Of a stretch of DNA of 64,000 bases, positions 56,250 to 64,000 are shown piece by piece; the stretch's first letter is position 1, and the number at the start of each line of letters is the position of its first letter. The position numbers and the translations under genes were made by a program. The notes below the pieces were generated by a model. The model was not told where the DNA came from, made no database searches, and saw only the letters and a program-made list of their open reading frames with translations. Source of the DNA: Symsagittifera roscoffensis (Eukaryota > Xenacoelomorpha > Acoela > Convolutidae); contig NC_087065.1 of the NCBI RefSeq assembly GCF_963678635.1, forward strand, positions 71,249,345 to 71,313,344. The letters run 5' to 3'.

Positions 56250-58380
56250 TTTTAGATAAGATAAAATTGCCGGGGTGGTTGGAGGAGTTAGTGTCTATAA
56301 AATATGAACATCCAGTCCGAGACACATTCTATTTGCAGACAAAGATTTTTTTGTGTCGGAACTGAAGAAACGTGACGAGCCTGGTAAGAATTTATGTGGA
56401 ATTGACGCGATTGCAAGCTCATTCTCAAAAAGGACTCCAAGAGATATGGGAATCGGAAAAGCTAGAAAGTATCTCAAAAACAACGGACTAGTGACTGTAT
56501 CTTTGGATAAAGGAATTGAGTCTGACGTCATTAAAAAACAAACATATGAAGCAAAAATGACCCAGATGCTAAAATCAGAACAATTTGAGAAACATGAGAG
56601 CATGAATGACTGATTTGATCATAAAACGCTTCTGATAGAAGCTTGAGGAAAGACCTACTGGCCATGAAAAAAGGGATTAGATTAAAGATATGTTATATGC
56701 AAGGTTGAGGTCAACTGGTGGTCAAATGAGCCAGTTTTTTGGTTAATAAGATTGAGGGGCAAACATTGAGGTTAAAACTGAAGCGAATAGGCAAACAAAA
56801 GGAAGAAATTATCATTTCCTTGGATGTGAAAAACCTGTACACGGTTTTTCCACACATAGAGGCCGTAGACATCGCTCCTAAAAAGTTATACAGCTATCTG
56901 ACCTGTCAAGAAGTACAATGAAACGCCTGTTTTATGTGGCGGTTAGTAAAGTTCTTTTTAAATGCAACAACACATGGTTGTGGAGAAGGAGGGTTTGGCC
57001 AGGGTTGTATCCCTGGCAATTTTTTTTGCCAAATCTTTGTTTGAAGGACTAAAAGAAGGTCCTGTCTATTGATATAGCGAGACGAGGAACCGCCATTGCT
57101 CATGCCTAAATATCGACAAAATCAATTCCAATAATTGGCAAACAAAATACGCAGCATCACCAACGCATAAGTCGTGTTTACGGCCCGAAAATTGAAAACC
57201 GCTCTTCCGTCCCTTGAGTGGTCATTTTCGCATGATCGTTCGCATGATCTGTGTTTCTGTGTTGTTCACTTTAAGGTTTGTTTTCAACAGATCTGTGTTT
57301 CTGATCTGTGTTTGTTGCGCAGTTTGTTTTCAACATTTGATCTGTGTTTCTGATCTGTGTTTCTGTGTTGTTCACAGAAACTGAGCTGCGCAGTTTGTTT
57401 TCAACATTTGATCTGTGTTTCTGATCTGTGTTTCTGTGTTGTTCACTTTAAGTGCAACGGCACATGGTTCATATACAAGGGGGGCTGGCCATATTTGCAA
57501 CTCTCGGCACATATTTGTTTGAAGGAATATGAGGAGATCCTTGGCTAGGAATTCAGCGAGATGAGAGCCCCAATGCTCATGCTTCAATATAAAGGAAGTC
57601 TAAATCAAATGTTGAAAACAAACTGCGCAGCATCACCAAAATACAACCCTCAGTTACAACCCGGAAAGATCGACCCGGAAATATTGACCTTAGTTACCAA
57701 CCGGAAAAGTTGAAAACCGCTTTTCCATCCCATAAGTGGTCATTTTTGCGTGATCTTTGCATGATCTGTGTTGTTCACCTTAAGTGCAACTGCACATGGT
57801 TTTTATACAAGAGGGTGTTGACCATGGGTGCCTCTCTCGGCTTATCTTCGTTTGAAGGAATATGAGAAGATCCTGGCTAGGAATTTATCTAGACTAGACC
57901 TCCAAAGCTCATGCTTCATTATAAAGGAAATCTAAAACAATGGTTGAAAACAAACTGCTAGCATCACCAAAACACAAACCTTAGTTACGACCCAAAAACT
58001 GAAAATCACTCTTCTTCCCATAGTCTTCATTTTAGAATGATCTGAAATCCAATGCGTTTTTATGGATAAAATTTGTCTTTTTGTGGATACAAATTGTCTT
58101 TTTCTTGATGTAATTCCACCTATATTGGACAAACTGTTCGACACTTGGTCGCAAGTGTTGAGGCATTCATTAAAGATGACCCACTAGTAGGCATACACAT
58201 GCTGCAGTGTGGCGAGAAAGCGACCACTGCACAATTGAGTTGGGAAATAATAGATCAGTCAAAAAACGCAAGAAAATTCCTAACATTGGAAGCGCTGCAT
58301 GTAAGCCGACAGGGGACAGGAATCAACACGCGAGATAAGTACCGAAGTACGGAGCTAACACTTAAATTTTAACCCAAAAA
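56250..58380 (+). mobile_element. Penelope-like retroelement, second decayed copy
   Basis: 56310-56610 encodes VRDTFYLQTKIF, SELKKRDEPGKNLCGIDAI, KARKYLKNNGLVTVSLDKG, the same N-terminal region as at the window start. RT motif A is at 56808-56850 (IIISLDVKNLYTVFPHIE). The motif B region (pattern KCNGTWFIYKGG...LWLKEYEEIL) is present three times, at about 56940, 57450 and 57780, the last two in the sequence context CACTTTAAGTGCAAC. 58105-58375 encodes TYIGQTVRHL, QLSWEIIDQSKNARKFL, LEALHVSRQGTGINTRDKYR and ELTLKF, the GIY-YIG domain and its C-terminal tail, open for about 75 codons. It is internally rearranged and inactive. Confidence 0.82.
57245..57450 (+). repeat. Short tandem repeats (TGATCTGTGTTTC) inside the PLE copy
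   Basis: GATCTGTGTTTCT recurs about eight times within 200 bp, interleaved with GTGTTGTTCACTTTAAG and GCGCAGTTTGTTTTCAACAT, so larger units of about 100 bp are themselves duplicated. Confidence 0.8.
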
Positions 58381-59460
58381 TACTTTTGGTTTTGAAAATA
58401 ATTGAGGGACTGATATGTCTACCGCCAATAAATGTTTTATCGAAAAGTAGGCAGTAAACAATGAGGAAGACAAAAAAATCTCCAAAATAGGAAAAAAAAT
58501 TACAAGTTTATTGCGTAATAAATTTTTAATTTGATTGATGGACTAATTTTTTTTGCTTAGAACCATTTAGTTGTCTTTTATGAGAATTTACTGTCTGTAG
58601 ACTTTTTCAACCTGACGACGGACATAGTTCCGAAATTGTTAAAATTCACTTTTTTGAATATTTGTTTTCATTAAAACTAAACCTGAAAAATGAATGAAAT
58701 CAGTACAATCTGGCCCAACCAAATACGGTAGTACTAAAGAGAAACCAGAAGCCAAAATTGACTTCGCACATCAAACAGACAGCTTCAAGAGATTTTAACA
58801 AATCTTCAGCTTTCCAGAACAAAAATCCACAAGCAAAACCTATAATGACAGGAAAATCGACATCATAGAGCACAAAGAATCACTAACTTAAAATGTTGTG
58901 TCCTACCTAGGCGTCGAAACAAGCGAGGTAGCATCAGTTGCCAGGCTAGGAAGCTTAAAAATGGAATCAACCTCAATTGGAGTATAATTTAGAAAAAGCT
59001 CTTGATCGTGCTTCCATGTTGTGAAGACACGAAGGCAATTATTATGAAAACAAATACAAAGTCTTCAGCGGCAGGTCATTGATGACAATTATAAACAGCA
59101 AAGACCCAATGATCGAGCCTGGTGGAACGCTTCTCTACATAACAAGAAAGTCAGATGAAACACCATCAACCTTAACACACTGCTTACGCAAGGTGAGATA
59201 CGAAAACTGAAGGAGTAATAGTTTTCCGCCAATACCGAACCCGAGTCGAGACTTTTCACCTAATTTGAAGCAAGATTTGAGCGGTTTGAGCGGTTTTTTT
59301 TAGACAATTACGCTCAAAAACTTGCTTCAAAACGAGCGGTTTGAGCGGTTTTTGAACGGTTTATCTAGAAAAACCGCTCGAAAACCGCGCAAGATTTGAA
59401 CGGTTTCGAGCGGTTTATCTAAGAAAACCGCTCAATAACCAAGATTTAATCATAAGAAGT

Positions 59461-59533
59461 CGACCACAGAGGGATTCGAACACGCAATCTTCTGATTTGA
59501 AGTCAGACGCCTTATCCGTTAGTCTATGAGGAC
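59461..59533 (-). tRNA. tRNA-Arg-like pseudogene with UCA anticodon
   Basis: The 73-nt minus-strand segment starts GTCCTCATAGACTAACGGAT and ends AATCCCTCTGTGGTCG. AACGGATAAGGCGTCTGACTT and TCAGAAGATTG are as in animal tRNA-Arg(UCG). The anticodon stem is perfect (TCTGA/TCAGA), but the loop reads CTTCAAA, giving anticodon UCA, which would read UGA. Mismatches in the acceptor stem (2 of 7), T stem (2 of 5) and D stem indicate a pseudogene carried inside the GAGCGGTT insertion. Confidence 0.7.
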
Positions 59534-59678
59534 TTGCTGGTAGCTAAATATTCGCTGTATTTGCTCTACTGAATATGTTCAATATTTTAGACATGCACAA
59601 CAAATATACTGTCAGGATTTTCATTGTCAGTCTCTACAAAATAACAAAAATAATCGATTATAAGATCGCACACCAACC

Positions 59679-59880
59679 CCCCCCCCCCCCCCCCCCCCCA
59701 CGTCTTACTAGAGTTGATGTCCCCCCTCACCTCTTACTAGAGTTGATGTCCCTTACTAGAGTTAGATGTCCCCTAACTAGAGAGAGAGGGGCACGTCGTG
59801 GTTGGGGGTACGTTGAGGGGGGTACGTTGGTGGGGGGGGGGGTACGTTGGTGGTGGGGGGTGGGTTTGCTGAGAAATAAA
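59679..59880. repeat. Poly-C / G-rich simple-sequence tract
   Basis: A run of C (59679-59699) is followed by CTTACTAGAGTTGATGTCCC repeated three times with variation, then GGGTACGTTGGTGGGGGG repeats. It lies inside the GAGCGGTT insertion. Homopolymer lengths may be unreliable. Confidence 0.8.
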
Positions 59881-60739
59881 CGTTGAGTCTGGGACCTCGT
59901 CCCGGGAAGACCGCTCAAAAACCGCTCAAATCTTGCTTGAAAACCGTTCAAAAATCACCGCAAGAAATGAGCGGTTTTTGAGCGGTTTTTTAAGCAAGAT
60001 TTGAGCGGTTTGAGCGGTTTTTCCAAAAAAACAGCCCAAACCGCTCAAACCGCTCAAACCTTGCTGAAAAACCGCTCAAACCGCTCAAATCTTGAGCGGT
60101 TTTTGAGCGGGATCTCGACCCGGGAAATTACGTGATTTTTGTAACAGAATATGATGTTATATTTTATTGAAGGCTTTCCTGAAATCCAATTAGATGGAAA
60201 TTACGCGATCATTTGTATTCAAAGCTTCATAGACATCGTGAAGATACGATGAAAACTGGGTTTTACATGATAGTTTTTCGGATATAAAAGGGTACAACTT
60301 ATCTGTAACATTCGCCCAAATACTACAAAGTGACGGAGCGTAGAAAAAGTACCTATTGACGACTGGCAGGCGCCAGTTACCTTAATTCCACTCGTTTTTC
60401 ACCGTCTTGACCTTGCCAACTGACTTTCTGGTCTGTTTAGGGCTAAGTAAAAAGTTACTATTTTTAGGCCATCAGTCAAACGACTTTTGATCAGCTTTCG
60501 TTTACATGCGAACACAACCACATAGCTGGGTCTCAGATCCTCAGACTACGTGTTTGCTATTAAAAACACGGCTCAAATAACCTATTTTATTATGTTTTTG
60601 ATGACAGTTTTATATTAAATCCATTGGAGATGGACTGACCCTTTTCTCTTTCTAGCTACTCATATTCTAAAATATCAAACAATAGCGGTGTTAATTAAAA
60701 TGTTTATGGCATCAGTGTAGCTAAAAAGTCAGTTTATTA

Positions 60740-61720
60740 TGGTCCTTCACCATATACTGTCTCTGGGGGGCCGTGCCTCCGCTTCCGTGTTTTTCCTGTA
60801 ATAATGTCGTTATTACTCCCAATTCCTGGCACGGGAGGGTACTGCTCTCCACTACTTCCCCACTGAAGCCTCCCTTCTCGCTAATTCCTTCCGCTAAGTG
60901 TCTTATCGTGCGTGATCGTCACGATAAGAGGCTTCGGTTTTATTTCGTTATCATCCGACTGTCTCTCACTATTTTTGCGGTTGTTCTGATTTTATCACTT
61001 TTTCTCGTAAAAATGGCCGTTTTTCGTATTTCTGAGAAATATCCGTTCTTGAAAATTTGAAATTCTCGAGTATTCCGACCCTCCTTTGCAGTAATTTTCA
61101 ACCACTAAGGCCTCTACTTCTATTTTTTCGTTGCGTGGGAAGTTTGCGCTAAGCCAGTCTGGCAGAATGGCACATACTCCCCGGACAGTAACCATCAATG
61201 TCCCTATTGATCGCATAACACCGGGTTATCGTCAAGTAGTGTTCCAATTTTCTACAAACAACCTTACAAATCGTATTAGAAAACAAAATTTATCTACTTC
61301 ACCTCAACTCACTACGTGTCACAAATGGCATCATACTACATCTCACTGCCTTTCAACATTTTCACAAAATTTGCACCGTGAGGAGTGTCCTAGATAAAAT
61401 TCTGACTACTTTTTTTCTGACTACTTACGTCATCTCGTCATAAAATTTCTTTTCGCTCTCGCTGGATAAAAGTTGGGACGTGACACGCCACGCACCCGTT
61501 AAAACTAACTCAACGTCACTCACCAAGTATAATCAGTTCTTTATGCTCTCGTCCTCATTATTTAAACTAAGAAACTCTGTGGCTAGGAAAGTTTTTGAGT
61601 TACTCACCCTCTTCGAGCGAGCTTACCCAAACTTACCAGGTCGCCACTCAGTGAACACGTGTCTTACACAGGTTAAAAACATCAGTCGTGTTTAAGTAGG
61701 TAAACATACGCACCTCTGCT
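60740..61720. other. GC-richer stretch of unclear nature
   Basis: Base composition changes sharply at about 60740. There is a strong hairpin (TCTTATCGTG and CACGATAAGA around 60900-60930). Both strands carry open frames of 70-95 codons (60773-61060 and 61131-61397 plus; 61216-60995 minus), none with a domain I recognise. The minus frame (GTLMVTVRGVCAILPDWL, EKIEVEALVVENYCKGG) has the more protein-like composition and would lie downstream of the broken coding region at 61980-64000. Confidence 0.35.
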
Positions 61721-61722
61721 CT

Positions 61723-61723
<1 letters not shown>

Positions 61724-61769
<46 letters not shown>

Positions 61770-61772
61770 TAT
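61724..61772. repeat. (TA)n microsatellite
   Basis: About 20 uninterrupted AT dinucleotides followed by AATATATAA. Length may vary between individuals. Confidence 0.95.
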
Positions 61773-61979
61773 AATTAGCACAACTAAAATTTTCATTCAA
61801 CAATTGTAACAAATGCTACAATTTTTAAAGCTTGGTCTGACCAGACTGGATCAAAACAAAAAGTTTAACAGTCTCAATAACCAAACTTGGTTGATTGGTA
61901 TAAGTTTTAACACACAAAGACAATAAAGTTTTTCTCCTTCTCTCTTTACTCTTCACTCTTCTTCCTCGTCACATCTTCG

Positions 61980-64000
61980 TCATTCCATTGCTTCTCCATC
62001 CTGCTCTTCAGTTTCACTGTGTTCTAGAACCTTTTCCAACATGTCCAGGGAGTTGCCCGCCGTCTCCCAACTCTCCTGCTCTAACAGCCTCGGTTTGCAA
62101 CAAGGTAGCAAGCCCACATTCACCTTTTGCTCCCGGTTCCTGCAAAAGCTGTTGTGAAGACACAAACTCAAATTCCGTTCTAGGTCAGCTCGTAAGACCT
62201 CTCTCTTCTCTGTTTCAGTAACACATGGCGCTCCAGCTAATCGCCTCACTGCCGTGGTAACAGCGTTTCTGTGCGTCAGGAATGCTCTCTTATAGGCTCC
62301 CGGTCCTATATCTAGCTGGAAGGATTGATATGCTTCCCTGTTCCTAGACATATGACGCTTCGCGCGTTCATACATCCATGACGTCATCACTGCACGGAAC
62401 CAAGGCATCAAACTTTGCCTTGACCATGTCCTCTCAATGGCTTTGGGTATTCTCAGAACCTTGCAGGTGGCTCTGAAAAGATCTGAGTCGTAACTCATTT
62501 TCACGTTGCTTAGTTGCTCAGGTGTCGGCACGGCCGTCCCCTGCTCACTTGTGCCCGCGTTAGCTTCTAACCATCTCACCGCCAGCATGGCACTAATCAC
62601 CACTATTGACACTTGCTGATTCTGATTGAGCAACCCCGTGGAATACAACTCTTCCACGTCCCACACTAACACCAGATTCCCGCGTTTGGGGTACCACAAC
62701 GTCTGCGCCAAGCTGTGGCAAGGATACTCCCCATGGGTCATCAGTATGTTCCTTCGGGTCCGATACCCTGAGGCTCCCAGCAACGATTATAATAGTCCTG
62801 TGTACATCGTTCTTTTCGTCTATGGTGGGGATTTTGGTGGGTAACGCTCCACTCGCTTTCTGCCTCTGGAATTCGCTCACAATACCCTCGTTCGATCTCA
62901 TGAACTCTTCACCCACTACGTCTTGCAACTCGCCTTCAGATCTCTTCGGGACGGCCCGAATGATTTTCGTCAGTAGGTCGTATGACCTTTCTGACATCCT
63001 GGCCAACCTCACGCACTTTGGAGAAGGGTTGATCGACCAACACCTGCTGTGTCCTCGCGTCCATCACCACCATGTGCGTAGGATACCTACTATTGCAATA
63101 TGGTGCGGAGCTCGAACCCACCAGATATTTCGAACCAGTAGGTCTATGATAGGCCTAACTGTCCTTCAAACGCATTTCGTTTTCTAGAGCCTCTCGCCAG
63201 CCCCCAATTTTTGCTCTGTCTGTAGCGCTGCAGGGAACACTTCCACACTAAGCGACGTCACTAGCGCATGGGCACGCTCCAGGCGTTCCAGTGATTCTAT
63301 AGAGCTCGTAATGCTGTAAAACCCCAAGGCAGTGATTCAGTTCACCTCCGTTACTCCATGACAGACCGCGATCAACTCCATTCCACTCTTTTCTGACAAG
63401 CTCAACCTCTCATACAGCTGCGCCAGTTGGCGATGCTGCTAACTCAGTGTAATCAAGCAATGCCCCGAGTCGCACGCATGTCCTCCCATACCGCTACTTA
63501 GAGCTAGACAAGTACCCTGTCACAACCAATCACCAGAGGGATTTCCCTCGGAAGGTTCCGTGGATGAGTTGCCCTTCTGCTTCGTTATCTTCAGCGCTAG
63601 CAGATGGTGTATCATGGCCAAATCGTGTAGGCTCGCCTCACCCAAGTCCAATGTGACCTCTGCCGTCATATCCCAGATTAAGCCGGCGTTTGGACGTGGA
63701 CACCAAGAAGGGTTCATGAGTCCGACATGGTTACTAAGCTGGTTTTCAAGAAACCTTCCCAAGAACCACAATCGAAACTCACTTGCCCTTCAGCTCGGGA
63801 TCCGAAGGTTCGACCACTCGTTCTTCAAAACAATTCTCAGCCTGGGTTGTTCCGTCATCAATATGCCAATTTCCTTGACCCGCTCAACCCAGAAATCAAG
63901 TACTACAGCTTGCTCATAGTCAAAGTACGCTTCCCTGGCTTCTTCATTCACGAAGGGATTATATGCCATCCCTGGTATACCAGACACATATTGGAACAAT
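61980..64000 (-). pseudogene. Unrecognised decayed coding region in a GC-rich block (partial)
   Basis: About 2 kb of minus-strand coding-like sequence runs in from the window end. Order: 63999-63790 (starts FQYVSGIPGMAYNPF), after one stop 63771-63520 (GLIWDMTAEVTLDLGE), a poorer stretch, 63121-63010 (THMVVMDARTQQVLVDQPF), 63012 to about 62790 (RMSERSYDLLTKIIRAVPKR), then after a frame change 62783-61980 (267 codons ending EEQDGEAME and a stop). At least three frame changes or stops interrupt it. GC content (roughly half) is well above the rest of the window. I do not recognise the protein. Possibilities are a dead host gene of foreign composition or an old integrated viral gene; nothing in the sequence decides between them. 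Confidence 0.5.

Larger units (their letters stand above)
59244..60131. mobile_element. Insertion built from GAGCGGTT repeats, with inverted ends
   Basis: It begins CCCGAGTCGAGAC and ends ATCTCGACCCGGG, inverted copies of each other. Two clusters (about 59270-59440 and 59905-60115) contain some twenty copies of GAGCGGT or its complement ACCGCTC in direct and inverted order, often as TTTGAGCGGTTTGAGCGGTTT. Between them lie a tRNA-like segment, a run of more than 20 C and G-rich repeats (GGGGTACGTTGGTGGGGGGG). The right cluster is itself nearly palindromic and has its own CTCGTCCCGGGAA at its left edge, suggesting nested insertions. It interrupts a LINE RT. Confidence 0.75.
58690..60440 (-). 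mobile_element. CR1/Jockey-type LINE reverse transcriptase remnant, split by an insertion
   Basis: On the minus strand the upstream part (60440-60132) encodes VTDKLYPFISEKLSCKTQF, SYLHDVYEALN and LDFRKAFNKI-x-HHIL, the fingers/motif A region. After a roughly 890-bp insertion the downstream part (59243-58690) resumes with GIGGKLLLLQFSYLTLRKQC, VKVDGVSSDFL and GVPPGSIIGSLLFIIVINDL, the motif B block typical of CR1/Jockey/L2-type non-LTR RTs. The F/Y-ADD box is not intact. Stops are present in both halves. Confidence 0.85.

Noticed and set aside
59679-59886. 103-codon open frame with poly-Pro (PPPPPPPP)
   Set aside because: Translation of a homopolymer C tract and G-rich simple repeats inside the GAGCGGTT insertion.

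Overview
The window is nuclear DNA from an animal, almost certainly an invertebrate. It is AT-rich, carries genes with GT-AG introns, and is crowded with decayed animal-type mobile elements (BEL/Pao, Penelope-like, CR1/Jockey-type LINE, Tc1, hAT-type MITEs, tRNA-derived SINEs). I cannot name the phylum. No prokaryotic features were seen.

Three host protein genes are well supported, all on the minus strand. (1) A chimaerin-type RhoGAP (SH2, C1, RhoGAP) runs from 26013 to 17388 in four coding exons whose splice sites and phases join cleanly into a 479-residue protein. Its last two exons are duplicated in tandem about 6.2 kb further on (12005-11176), where the first duplicated exon carries a frameshifting 14-bp deletion. 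(2) A VPS13B (COH1) bridge-like lipid-transfer protein of 3,664 residues runs from 42222 to 30961. It has one enormous 10.5-kb exon, a 267-bp intron and a short last exon. (3) NDUFB3, a complex I accessory subunit, is a single coding exon at 49569-49291.

Layout. 0-0.7 kb: minus-strand Penelope-like element (PLE) remnant. 0.9-5.4 kb: decayed BEL/Pao retrotransposon on the plus strand. 5.4-7.2 kb: dispersed repeats. 7.2-20.0 kb: a decayed satellite-like array and the tandem 6.2-kb duplication with the chimaerin 3' exons. 20-30.4 kb: chimaerin introns and 5' exon, repeat families and a textbook hAT-type MITE. 30.9-42.2 kb: VPS13B. 42.3-49.2 kb: SINE-like repeats, a dead Tc1 element with long inverted ends and a small palindromic MITE. 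49.3-49.6 kb: NDUFB3. 51.2-58.7 kb: a pile-up of at least three PLE copies with RT and GIY-YIG remnants, short tandem repeats and a 450-bp foldback. 58.7-60.4 kb: a minus-strand LINE split by an insertion made of GAGCGGTT repeats that contains a tRNA-Arg-like pseudogene. 60.7-64.0 kb: a clearly GC-richer block with a broken, unrecognised minus-strand coding region running off the window.

The three host genes have no evident shared pathway (Rho-family GTPase control, Golgi/endosome lipid transfer, respiratory complex I). They share one feature: each start codon lies 12-20 nt downstream of a possible 3' splice site, which fits spliced-leader trans-splicing or short 5'UTR introns. I did not find a convincing new biological system. 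The best leads are the near-intronless VPS13B, the partly homogenised chimaerin exon duplication, the GAGCGGTT element, the zinc-finger lodged in the PLE reverse transcriptase, and the GC-rich decayed ORF block.
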